Counted from the stretch's first letter, positions 34,534 through 43,483 are shown. The stretch is DNA of 64,000 nt from Gemmobacter aquarius (GCF_003060865.1 NZ_CP028918.1:3088001-3152000); one strand, 5' to 3'. Notes: a model not told the origin generated them from the letters alone. Translations and numbers: made by a program.

Positions 34534-35703
34534 ATGCCTGACGATTTCGCCACGGCGATGAACCGTGCGCGCGACCTTGTGCGCGCCGGAAAACCGCAAG
34601 AAGCCACCCGCCTGATCCAGGCCACCCTCACCGCGCAGCCCGCGCTCGACGCAACGCCCGATCCGGTGACCCATCCGCGTCCGGCCCCCCCGCGCAACCG
34701 CAAACCGCGGATCGATCCGTCGCAGATCGACGAAGCGGAACTTGCCACGGCAAAGCCAGACCGGAAACGCCGCCCGCTTGGCGACGTGATTTCAGGGCTG
34801 ACGAAGAACCGGCCCGACAGCCCCAAAGCCCGCGCCACCACAACCGCTATCGACCTTGCGGCAGGCGCCCGGTTTGACTGGCGCCGTCTCGAAACCCCGC
34901 AGGGAAGCCGCGACTACCGCCTTTACGTCCCCTCGGCTTTTCCTGACGGGCCGCAGGGCCTCATCCTCATGCTGCACGGCTGCACCCAAAGCCCCGATGA
35001 TTTCGCCGCTGGCACCGCCATGAACGTCCACGCGGAACGGCACGGGCTGCTTTTGGCCTACCCCGCCCAGACCCGCAGCGACAACGCACAATCCTGCTGG
35101 AACTGGTTCCGCCCTGCCGACCAGATGCGCGACCGTAGCGAACCCGCGGTTCTCGCCGCGATCGCCCGCGCCCTTTGCTCGGAATTTTCCGTTCCTGCCG
35201 ACCGCATCTTCGTGGCGGGCCTTTCCGCAGGCGGGGCAATGGCGGCGATCCTTGGCCAGACCTACCCAGACCTGTTTTCGGCCACCGCCATCCACTCGGG
35301 CCTCGCCGCTGGATCGGCCACAGATGTCGTCTCGGCCTTTGCGGCCATGCGCGGCGATGCAACCGTCCCTGCGCGCGGCAACCGCCCCGTGCGGACCATC
35401 ACCTTCCACGGCAGTGCCGACACCACGGTCCACCCTGACAACAGCGCGCAGATCATGGCGCTTGCCCGCCAGACCGCCGAAGAACCGCTTTTCACCACGG
35501 GCACGGCCAACGGGCGCTTCTTCACCCGCAGCCAGACCTTCGCGCCGGATGGCACCGTGCAGACCGAGCATTGGGAAATTTCGGGCACAGGCCACGCATG
35601 GTCGGGCGGATCGCCAGCCGGCAGCTATACCGACCCCAAAGGCCCCGACGCCTCGGCTCTGGCGGTCGGCTTTTTTCTTGGCCACGCGGCAGAAGGCACA
35701 TAA
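34534..35703 (+). CDS. PHB depolymerase family esterase (alpha/beta hydrolase)
   Basis: A 389-residue hydrolase of the TIGR01840 esterase family. Residues 1-100 are a proline- and charge-rich segment without a signal peptide. The catalytic domain starts near residue 110: oxyanion region LILMLHGCTQSPDDFAAGTA, nucleophile serine in AGLSAGGAMAA, and the catalytic histidine near the end in GTGHAWSGG. Members cleave polyhydroxyalkanoates, feruloyl or acetyl esters. Lack of a signal peptide suggests action in the cytoplasm. The phaA/phaB genes 2-4 kb away are consistent with intracellular PHB turnover, but other esters are possible. GGAG precedes the ATG. Confidence 0.85.
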   Translation: MPDDFATAMNRARDLVRAGKPQEATRLIQATLTAQPALDATPDPVTHPRPAPPRNRKPRIDPSQIDEAELATAKPDRKRRPLGDVISGLTKNRPDSPKARATTTAIDLAAGARFDWRRLETPQGSRDYRLYVPSAFPDGPQGLILMLHGCTQSPDDFAAGTAMNVHAERHGLLLAYPAQTRSDNAQSCWNWFRPADQMRDRSEPAVLAAIARALCSEFSVPADRIFVAGLSAGGAMAAILGQTYPDLFSATAIHSGLAAGSATDVVSAFAAMRGDATVPARGNRPVRTITFHGSADTTVHPDNSAQIMALARQTAEEPLFTTGTANGRFFTRSQTFAPDGTVQTEHWEISGTGHAWSGGSPAGSYTDPKGPDASALAVGFFLGHAAEGT

Positions 35704-35741
35704 TCCTTGCATCCCGACTGCCCCGCCGTCATGCACGACCT

Positions 35742-36767
35742 GTGATACCGCTGGATGACCCCTTGCTTTCTTCCCTTGGCTGGTCGGCTTTCTTCGCCGA
35801 CCAGACCGATGCGGGTGACGCTGCATTGGTTCCTGCCCGCATCGCCACCGTCCACCGCGCCCGCATCTCGGCCTTCACAACCGCAGGCAGCGTGCGGCTT
35901 TCGCTGCCGGTCAAGCTGAACACCGCCGATTACGCCGTGGGCGACTGGGTTCTGATCGAGCCTGAAACCTACCTCGTCACACGCCGCCTCGACCGCCGCA
36001 GCCTTTTGCAGCGTCGCACCGAAGGCGCCAAATTCCAGCAACTTATCGCCGCCAACGTCGATACGCTGTTCATCGTCACCTCCTGCAACGATGACTTCAA
36101 CCCCGCCCGCCTGGAACGTTATCTGGCACTCTGCAACGAGGCCGGAACCACGCCCGTCATCGTGCTGACCAAGATCGACCAGACCGACACGCCAGACCGA
36201 TTCCTGCGCGAAGCCGCAAGCCTGCAACGCGACCTTCAGGTCGTGGCGCTGAACGCCAAATCGCCCGACGCCGCCACAGCCCTGGTTCCGTGGTGCGGTC
36301 CGGGCCAGACCGTGGCGTTGGTCGGATCGTCGGGCGTCGGCAAATCCACCCTGCTCAACACCCTCGCCGGTCTCGACGGTGACGGGGCGCAGGCCACCGG
36401 TGGCATCCGCGAAACCGACGACAAGGGCCGCCACACCACCACCTCCCGCTCGCTCCACCGCATTACTGGCGGTGGCTGGTGCATCGACACCCCCGGCATG
36501 CGGACGCTGCACGTCAGCGACGTGGCAGCCGGACTCGACGTGCTGTTCGCCGAGATCATCGAACTCGCACCCTTATGTCGCTTTCGCGATTGCACCCACG
36601 CGCATGAACCGGGCTGCGCGGTGCAGGCCGCGATCAAGGCCGGAACGCTGGAACAGGCCCGCCTCGACCGCTGGCGCAAGCTGTCGGATGAAAACCGCGA
36701 CAACACGCCCGTCCTGACGGGGCCGCGCGGCAACAAGATAGACCCCTCGCGCCGCAACCGTCGCTGA
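35742..36767 (+). CDS. rsgA: Ribosome small subunit-dependent GTPase A
   Basis: A 341-residue circularly permuted GTPase that checks late 30S ribosome assembly. Order of motifs as expected for the permuted family: OB-fold at the N-terminus, then G4 LTKIDQTD, G1 GSSGVGKSTLLNTLAG, G3 DTPGMRTL, and the C-terminal zinc finger CRFRDCTHAHEPGC. The start is taken as the GTG at 35742 (VIPLDDPLLSSLGWSAFF) because it is the first start after the esterase stop that fits the family; the frame is open upstream within the esterase gene. No strong Shine-Dalgarno is visible, so the exact start is uncertain. A strong hairpin follows the stop. Confidence 0.92.
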   Translation: MIPLDDPLLSSLGWSAFFADQTDAGDAALVPARIATVHRARISAFTTAGSVRLSLPVKLNTADYAVGDWVLIEPETYLVTRRLDRRSLLQRRTEGAKFQQLIAANVDTLFIVTSCNDDFNPARLERYLALCNEAGTTPVIVLTKIDQTDTPDRFLREAASLQRDLQVVALNAKSPDAATALVPWCGPGQTVALVGSSGVGKSTLLNTLAGLDGDGAQATGGIRETDDKGRHTTTSRSLHRITGGGWCIDTPGMRTLHVSDVAAGLDVLFAEIIELAPLCRFRDCTHAHEPGCAVQAAIKAGTLEQARLDRWRKLSDENRDNTPVLTGPRGNKIDPSRRNRR

Positions 36768-36773
36768 ACGGCA

Positions 36774-36801
36774 AAGGGCCGCAGGTTTCCCTGCGGCCCT
36801 T
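36774..36801. terminator. Bidirectional hairpin between rsgA and the RTX gene
   Basis: A perfect 12-base-pair stem AAGGGCCGCAGG / CCTGCGGCCCTT with loop TTTC, between two convergent genes (6 bases after rsgA, 19 bases after the RTX gene). The A and T ends of the stem give weak T-runs on both strands, so it can serve both genes. Confidence 0.78.
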
Positions 36802-36820
36802 GCCTTGGCGTCAAACGCCC

Positions 36821-39800
36821 TCAGAACAACAGAGTGTTGTCATAGGTCAGCATCGACTCGGTGAAGCCGACGAGTTTGATCGACCCGCCCTCCATCGAAA
36901 CTCTTCCGGTGAAATCACCGACCGATTGGTCGAGCAACTGGTTATCCGCAAGATCGGCTTTGGCTTGGTCCAGATCGTTGTAGTACAGCGTCAGATCGAC
37001 AAGATCGTTGTCGCTGGTGTCGAAGTTATCCATCAGGCCGGACCCGGCGCCGAAGTCGCCGATATCCATATGTCCGCCTACGACAAAGACGAAGACATCC
37101 GCCCCGTCACCGCCGAACAGCGTATCCTGTCCGCTGCCGCCGGTCAGGGTATCGGCATCCAGCCCGCCGAACAGCAGATCGTTGCCATCGTCACCCGACA
37201 GGTTGTCGGCATCGTCGCCACCGAACAGCGTGTCATTTCCGGCACCCCCGAAAAGCTCGTCGATGTTGTTGACTGTCGATGCATCGGGGGTGTTCAGATC
37301 GTCGTCGGCTGCCGCGAAGGGATCGTTGCCGTCTGCCGCACCGCCCACCAGCAGGTCGTCGCCGTCACCGCCCGAGATGAAATCGCGACCCTCGCCACCG
37401 ATGATGGTGTCGTTGCCTTCGTCACCCGAAATGAAATCCGAGTCGATGCCGCCATCGATCGAGTCGTCCCCGCTTCCGCCATTGATGATATCGGAATCGT
37501 CGCCTGTCCGGATCGTGTCGTTCCCGGCGCCGCCATTGACGAAATCGGCATCGTCGAACTGGAACGGATCGGCGACCTGCACAGTGGCAATCCCGATGTC
37601 AGGCCCGCCAATTCCCGGTTCGGACGTAACGATCACATCGCTGCCATCCCCGCCTTCGACGGAATCCGCCCCGTTGCCGGTCTGGATGATGTCGTCGCCC
37701 GACCCTGCATTGATGGTGTCATCACCCGCCGTGGCGGTGACGATCGCATCGCCCACACCAAACAGCAGGTTTTCGATTCCGGAGAACACGGCAGTGCCGC
37801 CCGCAGCAGTCAGCACACCGGACCCGGTGCCGGTAAAGGTGATCGTCACCGGCCCGAGGCCCGAAGCATCCAGCGTGTCGCCGGCAGTTTCGCCAAGATC
37901 GCCACCGAACAGGGTGTCATTGCCGAACACACCAGTCAGAACGATGGTGTCGTCCCCGTCACCGCCGAACACGCGGTCATTGCCTGCGCCGGCATTGATG
38001 ACGTCGTCACCCGACAACCCGTTGACCGTGTCGTTCACTCCGTCGGTGCCGTCGATCTGGCTGCCCGTGGCATCCACATAGCCCGCTCCGATAAGGTCAT
38101 CGCCTGCGGTTCCGTTGACCGGCCGGTCGTTCAGCAGCACGGTTTCGATGCTGTTGAAGGTAAAGGTGACAATCGCCCCGTCCGCAGTGGTGTATTGCCC
38201 CGTTCCCGAGGTGCCGTCTGCCGGGTTGAAGATGACGCTCGCACCGTTGACGTTGGTCAGATCCAGCGTATCGGCCCCGTCGCCACCCAGGATGACGGCC
38301 GCGCCGCCGGTCGTGATGGCAGGGTTGAAGATGAAGCTGTCACCACCTGCGCCACCGTCGGCTGTGTCGCCCGCAGTCAGGATCAGCCGGTCATCGCCGG
38401 CTCCGGCCAGCAGCGTATCGGCCCCTGTGCCACCAACCAGAACGTCGTTGCCATCGCCCCCCGTCAAGCTGTCGTTGCCACCGCCGCCCAGGATCGTGTC
38501 ATTGCCAGCCCCGCCATTCAGCGTGTCGGCGGCCCCGTCGTCCGACCCGACAGGCGGGGTCAACGTCTGGTTTGCCGGATCGGTGATACCCGCCACATCG
38601 AAGCCGGTGATGTAATCGTCGCCGTCATCGCCAAAGACCAGATCGGCGCCGTCATGCCCCTCGATCACGTCATTGTCCGCGCCGCCATAGATCGTGTCGT
38701 TGCCGACCTCACCGCTTAATATGTCACTGCCGCTATCGCCAAACAGCGTGTCCTGACCTTCGCCCCCGACCAACATGTCGTTGCCCGCGCCGCCCGTCAG
38801 CAGGTCATTCCCGGCCTCGCCATAAAGCGAATCCTGACCGTCGCCGCCGAACAGCGCATCGTTGCCGTTGGCGCCCGAAAGGCCGTCGTTGCCCGCACCG
38901 GCTGACAGGACATCGTCGCCATCCTCGCCGTGCAAGCTGTCGTTGCCGTCATCGCCCTGAAGCTGGTCGTTTCCGGTGCCGCCGATCAGCAGGTCATTGC
39001 CCGCGCCACCAGCCAGCAGGTCATTCCCGGCCTCGCCATAAAGCGAATCCTGACCGTCGCCGCCGAACAGCGAATCGTTGCCGTTGGCGCCCGAAAGACC
39101 GTCGTTGCCCGCACCGGCTGACAGGACATCCTCGCCATCCTCGCCGTGCAAGCTGTCGTTGCCGTCATCGCCCTGAAGCTGGTCGTTTCCGGTGCCGCCG
39201 ACCAATACGTCATTGCCCGCGCCACCAGCCAGCGAGTCGTTTCCGGCTTCGCCGAACAGCGAATCCTGACCGTCGCCACCCGACAGCGTATCGTTGCCGT
39301 TGCCTCCCACGACGACGTCATCGCCCGCTCCCGCGGATGCGACATCCTCGCCATCCTCGCCATACAAGCTGTCGTTGCCGTCATCGCCATTCAGCAGGTC
39401 GTTTCCGGTGCCGCCGACCAATACGTCATTGCCCGCGCCACCAGCCAGCGAGTCGTTTCCGGCTTCGCCGAACAGCGAATCCTGACCGTCGCCGCCGCCT
39501 AGCGTGTCGTCTCCAATGCCGCCAAACAGCGTATCGTTGCCGGTACCGCCCTGCACAAGGTCATGTCCCGACCCGCCGAACTGGCGGTCGTTGCCATTGT
39601 CGCCATAGATCGAGTCGTTGCCGTCCTCGCCATAAATCAGGTCGTCACCGTCGCCACCGCCGATGACATCACCGTCCGCCGTGCCGGTCGTCGTATTGAC
39701 CAGCCGCACATTATCGAGCAGCACGCCCAGCGTATTGTTCTGCCAGAATGACTCGGCGAATGTCAGCCGGTCCATTCCGCCGGTTCCGGTCACAGTCAGG

Positions 39801-40633
39801 GTAAAGGTCTGCCATCCGCTGCCCGACGGGGTCACGCAAGCGATCTCGCACCCGTTCCACAAGACGATCACGACGTCGCAAACTCCGTTGCGCTGGGCGG
39901 CGCTGAAGGTCAGGGTATAGGTCTGTCCTTGGTCGGTTTTCACGTCCTGCCAGATCGAGTCGATTGCATGTTCCGTATCGATCTCTAGGAAGTTGTTGCC
40001 GTCAGCCGCAATGCGGCCTTCCTTGCCGCTGCCCCAGGTCTCGAAATATCCGGCAGCGCTGCACCAGCCGGTCTGCTGGTTGAACTGGATGTCGCCAGCC
40101 GCCACGCCGGCCTCGAAGCTGCCGTTGACGATCAGATTGTTGTCTGCCGCATCGTCGCCATAGATCGTGTCGTTTCCGGTCCCACCAAGCAACGTGTCGC
40201 TGCCCGCGCCGCCTTCCATGAAATCGTTGCCTTCGTCGCCCTGCGCGTGGTCATTGCCGGCACCGCCATAAAGATCGTCATTGCCGCCCTCTCCCGTCAA
40301 CACGTCGTTGCCAGCGCCGCCGTCCAGACTGTCATTGCCCGCCGTGCCGGAAATCCCGTCGTTGCCCGCGCCGCCGAAGGCCAGCACGCTGCCGCCGCTG
40401 GTCGCGTTATATCCAGCGGCGTCGTCGATCGCATCGTCGCCATCGCCCCCGAAAACCGTGTCCCGGCCCGAGCCGTAAAGCAGCAGGTCATTGCCGGTGC
40501 CACCATCGACAAGGTCGTTACCCGCCCCCGCGTTTACGGTGTCGTTTCCGGCGCCGGCATAGATCGTATCCGCCCAGGAGGACCCGTTGATCGTATTGTT
40601 GCCGCTGCCGCCGTAGGTTGCAAAAAGGGTCAT
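36821..40633 (-). CDS. Large RTX calcium-binding repeat protein (predicted type I-secreted)
   Basis: A 1,270-residue acidic protein almost entirely made of RTX nonapeptides of the GGxGxDxUx type (for example GGAGNDVLVGGTGNDLLNGD), which fold as calcium-filled beta rolls outside the cell. There is no N-terminal signal peptide. A non-RTX domain of about 150 residues is inserted near residues 165-315, starting NLIVNGSFEAGVAAGDIQFN and ending GVLLDNVRLVN, which looks like a carbohydrate-binding type beta sandwich. Three 216-bp tandem repeats lie within (38760-39500). The C-terminal 80 residues lack repeats and end in DNTLLF, as in type I secretion signals. No HlyB/HlyD/TolC genes are nearby. The start at 40633 follows AGGAAC. 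The role may be adhesion or matrix building. Confidence 0.85.
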   Translation of the reverse strand: MTLFATYGGSGNNTINGSSWADTIYAGAGNDTVNAGAGNDLVDGGTGNDLLLYGSGRDTVFGGDGDDAIDDAAGYNATSGGSVLAFGGAGNDGISGTAGNDSLDGGAGNDVLTGEGGNDDLYGGAGNDHAQGDEGNDFMEGGAGSDTLLGGTGNDTIYGDDAADNNLIVNGSFEAGVAAGDIQFNQQTGWCSAAGYFETWGSGKEGRIAADGNNFLEIDTEHAIDSIWQDVKTDQGQTYTLTFSAAQRNGVCDVVIVLWNGCEIACVTPSGSGWQTFTLTVTGTGGMDRLTFAESFWQNNTLGVLLDNVRLVNTTTGTADGDVIGGGDGDDLIYGEDGNDSIYGDNGNDRQFGGSGHDLVQGGTGNDTLFGGIGDDTLGGGDGQDSLFGEAGNDSLAGGAGNDVLVGGTGNDLLNGDDGNDSLYGEDGEDVASAGAGDDVVVGGNGNDTLSGGDGQDSLFGEAGNDSLAGGAGNDVLVGGTGNDQLQGDDGNDSLHGEDGEDVLSAGAGNDGLSGANGNDSLFGGDGQDSLYGEAGNDLLAGGAGNDLLIGGTGNDQLQGDDGNDSLHGEDGDDVLSAGAGNDGLSGANGNDALFGGDGQDSLYGEAGNDLLTGGAGNDMLVGGEGQDTLFGDSGSDILSGEVGNDTIYGGADNDVIEGHDGADLVFGDDGDDYITGFDVAGITDPANQTLTPPVGSDDGAADTLNGGAGNDTILGGGGNDSLTGGDGNDVLVGGTGADTLLAGAGDDRLILTAGDTADGGAGGDSFIFNPAITTGGAAVILGGDGADTLDLTNVNGASVIFNPADGTSGTGQYTTADGAIVTFTFNSIETVLLNDRPVNGTAGDDLIGAGYVDATGSQIDGTDGVNDTVNGLSGDDVINAGAGNDRVFGGDGDDTIVLTGVFGNDTLFGGDLGETAGDTLDASGLGPVTITFTGTGSGVLTAAGGTAVFSGIENLLFGVGDAIVTATAGDDTINAGSGDDIIQTGNGADSVEGGDGSDVIVTSEPGIGGPDIGIATVQVADPFQFDDADFVNGGAGNDTIRTGDDSDIINGGSGDDSIDGGIDSDFISGDEGNDTIIGGEGRDFISGGDGDDLLVGGAADGNDPFAAADDDLNTPDASTVNNIDELFGGAGNDTLFGGDDADNLSGDDGNDLLFGGLDADTLTGGSGQDTLFGGDGADVFVFVVGGHMDIGDFGAGSGLMDNFDTSDNDLVDLTLYYNDLDQAKADLADNQLLDQSVGDFTGRVSMEGGSIKLVGFTESMLTYDNTLLF
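38760..39500. repeat. 216-bp tandem DNA repeat inside the RTX gene
   Basis: The same sequence phase recurs at 38830, 39046, 39262 and 39478, exactly 216 bases apart (72 codons, eight nonapeptides). Adjacent units are nearly identical at DNA level, much more alike than other RTX repeats in the gene, which indicates recent duplication or gene conversion. Repeat number may vary between strains and assemblies may collapse it. Confidence 0.85.
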
Positions 40634-41128
40634 GTCACTCGTTCCTGTCACTGGGTCGCGCCGCAACTGCGGCGATGGATGTCTCGCGTAAAGCCCGCCC
40701 CTGCTGGGGCGACCACGGATTGTCATGCGATGGGAAGGGTGCCTTCTCGCGGCCACTGGCAGCCAAACAGAACCTTTGCACCCTCTGCAGGGCGCGGGTC
40801 GTCCGCAATGCCATCTTTACCCCTTACCACACACTGGACGTTGCCTCGATGCGCCCACCGAAACCTGCCCCGTCGGGGCAAAGCCGCGTCCCTTGCGGCA
40901 CAGAATCCTCAAGGCTTGCAGTAAATCAACGACTTTCTGATAGTCGTACTGACTTTTTCCTTAACCGACCCACACCAAAGGATGCGAAAGCCCCCCCGCC
41001 CTACGCCACATCTAGGGGCGCCGTGCAACCACAGGTTATGCGGCCCATGGATCGTGGCAGCAGGCCAAGCGGTGCGGCGCAAGCATCGACCTGCCGGGTT
41101 AAGCCCTTGGATTACACGGTTTCGTGAC
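40634..41128. other. 495-base gap between the RTX gene and the SHMT-like gene, with several palindromes
   Basis: No convincing gene. It holds several dyads: CGCCGCA-AC-TGCGGCG at 40659-40674, only 25 bases before the RTX start; TGCCCCG-T-CGGGGCA at 40866-40880; GCCGC/GCGGC at about 40883-40898; and ACGACT/AGTCGT at 40929-40947, with TTTTT shortly after on the plus strand. These could be operators for the RTX gene or RNA structures. A 71-codon open frame at 40725-40940 has no ribosome site or recognisable product. Confidence 0.6.
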
Positions 41129-42457
41129 CTACAGGCCCCGCATGAAATGCAGCCCCCGGAACATCGCCCGCATGTCGCGCACCCGCGCCGCAACGGCCGC
41201 CGGATCATTGCCGCGCAACCCTTCGGCGATCAGTGCGGCCAAGGCTGGTGTATGCGCAACAGACACACCCCGCCGCACCAGTTCGGGCGTTCCGATCCGC
41301 AAACCGTTCAGATCACCGTCCACAGGGGCAATCGGCAAACCTATCCCGCAGGCCAGAAACCCCGCCTTGCGAAGCGCCTTCGAAGCCGCCTGCCCGCCGC
41401 CGAAACCGGCCGCCTCTATCGCGAACTGGTGGCTTTGCGTCATCCCGCGATCTGCACCGAACACCGGCAGACCCAGTTTTGCCAGCTCTGCCGCCAAAGC
41501 GCGCGACACATCGACCATCGCCTGTGCATAGGCCCGCCCATGCGCCCGCCAATCCAGAAGCGTTATCGCCAGCGCCGCCGACTTTCCCGCGTCGAAGTTC
41601 GCGGTCATCCCCGGATAGGCTATCGCATCCAGCCGCTTCGCGATTGCGGCCTCGCGCGTCACGATCAAGCCGCCTGCTGGCCCGCCAAGGCTTTTATAGG
41701 TGCTCATCGTCATCAGATGCGCGCCCTCGTCCAGCGGGTTCGCCCAGACACCGCCTGCGATGATCCCGCATTGATGCGCGGCGTCGAACAGCACGAAAGC
41801 CCCCACCTCGTCGGCAATCGCGCGCACCTCGCGCACCGGATGGGCAAACAGGTTCAGCGACCCGCCGATGGTGATGATCTTTGGCCGCACCCGCAGCGCC
41901 AGATCGCGCAGCGCCGTCAGGTCCACCGTATAGCCGTCGGCATCGACGGGGGCCGAATGCGTCACCAGCCCGTAAAGCCCCGCGCAGCCGTCTGCATGGT
42001 GCGTGACATGCCCGCCCACCGCTGGCGGCGGCGCGATGATCGCATCGCCGGGCTTCGCCAGCGCCATGAAACCGTAAAGGTTCGCCAAGGCCCCCGAACC
42101 CACCCGTATCTCGGCATGGCTTGCCCCGAAAACCTCGGCCGCCAGTTCGGCGGCAATCACCTCGATTTCCTCGATCGCCTCCAGCCCCATTTCGTACTTG
42201 TCACCCGGATAGCCAAGCGAAGGCCGCGACCCCAACCCGCGCCCCAGCGCCGCCTCGGCCCGCGGATTCATCACATTGGTCGCAGGATTCAGGTTGAAAC
42301 ACTCGTCATCATGGATCGACAGGTTCGCCTGTATCAAACCTTCGATCCGCGCATCCACCACCGCATCCGAAGTGGCAGCCACCGCACCTGCGACCGAGGC
42401 GATCAGGTCTTCGCAGACGGCAGGTACCCAGTCACGGCGCGTCAGATGGGCTGTCAT
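41129..42457 (-). CDS. Serine hydroxymethyltransferase-like PLP enzyme
   Basis: A 442-residue fold-type I PLP enzyme of the SHMT family. Seen: NVMNPRAEAALG and SLGYPGDKYEMG (about residues 61-91; SHMT has YPGxRYYGG), the cofactor-binding FDAAHQCGIIAG (Asp 225, His 228), and the PLP lysine in MTMSTYKSLGGPAGG (Lys 255), where canonical GlyA has TTTTHKTLRGPRGG. It is too different to be the housekeeping glyA and is more like alternative enzymes acting on 2-methylserine, threonine or other beta-hydroxy amino acids. The start at 42457 has AAGGAG. It is divergent from a LysR-type regulator 113 bases away, which probably controls it. Confidence 0.82.
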   Translation of the reverse strand: MTAHLTRRDWVPAVCEDLIASVAGAVAATSDAVVDARIEGLIQANLSIHDDECFNLNPATNVMNPRAEAALGRGLGSRPSLGYPGDKYEMGLEAIEEIEVIAAELAAEVFGASHAEIRVGSGALANLYGFMALAKPGDAIIAPPPAVGGHVTHHADGCAGLYGLVTHSAPVDADGYTVDLTALRDLALRVRPKIITIGGSLNLFAHPVREVRAIADEVGAFVLFDAAHQCGIIAGGVWANPLDEGAHLMTMSTYKSLGGPAGGLIVTREAAIAKRLDAIAYPGMTANFDAGKSAALAITLLDWRAHGRAYAQAMVDVSRALAAELAKLGLPVFGADRGMTQSHQFAIEAAGFGGGQAASKALRKAGFLACGIGLPIAPVDGDLNGLRIGTPELVRRGVSVAHTPALAALIAEGLRGNDPAAVAARVRDMRAMFRGLHFMRGL

Positions 42458-42570
42458 GGTGTGGCTCCTTCGATGTCTGGCCTTTATTCTCTGGCACGAC
42501 CCAAACAAACCCCGGCCTTGCGCGCAAATCAGTTTTGCGAAATTCTAGCCTTAGAAAAAATGAGGCTCCA

Positions 42571-43455
42571 TTGCCCGTCACACCGCCGCGCCCCAAAGAC
42601 CTGCCCCTCACCGCGCTTCGTGCCTTCGAGGCTGCGGCACGTCTGGGCAGCTTTGCCCTTGCCGCAGCCGAACTTGGCGTCACGGCAGGCGCGATCACGG
42701 CCCATGTGAAAACATTGGAGGCCACCCTTGGCGCAACGCTGTTCCAGCGCACGCCGCGTGGCGTACGGCTGACAGCCCTTGGCCAGACGGCACTTCCCGG
42801 CTTTACCGAAGCCTTCGATGCGCTCGGCCAAGCCGCGCAATCCCTGCGCAGCGCCGCCGCCCCGCGCAGGGTCCATATCGCGACGCTTCCGGCCATCGCC
42901 CAACTTTGGCTCTCGCCCCGCCTGCCTGCCCTGCGCGCGGCAGCGCCCGACATCGAAATCTCGATCACAGCGCTGGAACATCCGCCGAACCTCAAACGCA
43001 CGCCCTATGACCTGTCGCTGTTCTACGGCGCCGACCCGCAGGGCATGCTTTCCGAAGACGTCATCTTTCCGGTCTGTGCCCCCGCCCTTGCCCGGCGCCT
43101 GAAGCACCCCGCCGACCTTGCCACCGTTCCCTGCCTGTCGGATGCGGTCTGGTCGGACGACTGGGCGCACTGGCTTGGCGCGGCCGGGGAAACCTTCGTT
43201 CCGCGTGGCCCGGTCTTTTCGCTCTACGCCCTCGCGGTCGAGGAAACCGTGAATGGCGCAGGTGTCCTCGTCGGCCATGCCGACCTTGTCGCGGGCCACT
43301 TGAAACGCGGCACGCTGGTTGCGCCCTTCGCCCTTGGCGTCACCTTGCCACGCCACCTGCGGCTTTGGTCCGAACGCCCGCTACCCGCCGGATCGGCGGC
43401 CCGGCGGACCGCCGACTGGCTGCGCACCCTTGGCACCGCCGCCCTTACACCCTAG
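42571..43455 (+). CDS. LysR-type transcriptional regulator (GcvA-like)
   Basis: A 294-residue regulator. The N-terminal winged helix-turn-helix is clear: LPLTALRAFEAAARLGSFAL followed by AAAELGVTAGAITAHVKTLE and LGATLFQRTPRGVRLTALG. The C-terminal part is the effector-binding fold (ending in a hydrophobic ARRTADWL helix). GcvA-like members respond to glycine or other amino acids. The start is placed at the TTG at 42571, because TGAGG lies six bases before it and the family begins here; the frame can also start at a TTG at 42535. CTAGCCT lies 20-26 bases upstream. It is divergent from the SHMT-like gene, its likely target. Confidence 0.87.
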   Translation: MPVTPPRPKDLPLTALRAFEAAARLGSFALAAAELGVTAGAITAHVKTLEATLGATLFQRTPRGVRLTALGQTALPGFTEAFDALGQAAQSLRSAAAPRRVHIATLPAIAQLWLSPRLPALRAAAPDIEISITALEHPPNLKRTPYDLSLFYGADPQGMLSEDVIFPVCAPALARRLKHPADLATVPCLSDAVWSDDWAHWLGAAGETFVPRGPVFSLYALAVEETVNGAGVLVGHADLVAGHLKRGTLVAPFALGVTLPRHLRLWSERPLPAGSAARRTADWLRTLGTAALTP

Positions 43456-43458
43456 CGT
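43430..43458 (+). promoter_or_regulatory. Putative sigma-70 promoter of the second EamA gene
   Basis: TTGGCA (43430-43435), 17-base spacer, TAGCGT (43453-43458) preceded by C. The -10 overlaps the stop codon of the LysR gene. Leader to the ATG at 43484 about 19 bases. Confidence 0.55.
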
Positions 43459-43483
43459 CGCGCAAACCCGAACCGGACGTCCA

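Noticed and set aside
36800..38719. A 639-codon open frame on the plus strand opposite the RTX gene
   Set aside because: It is the complement of RTX nonapeptide codons, which lack stop codons in several frames by composition. The RTX frame has a clear family match, ribosome site and C-terminal signal; the antisense frame has none.
40725..40940. 71-codon small gene upstream of the RTX gene
   Set aside because: No ribosome site, no recognisable sequence, and the region is filled with palindromes that suggest regulatory DNA.
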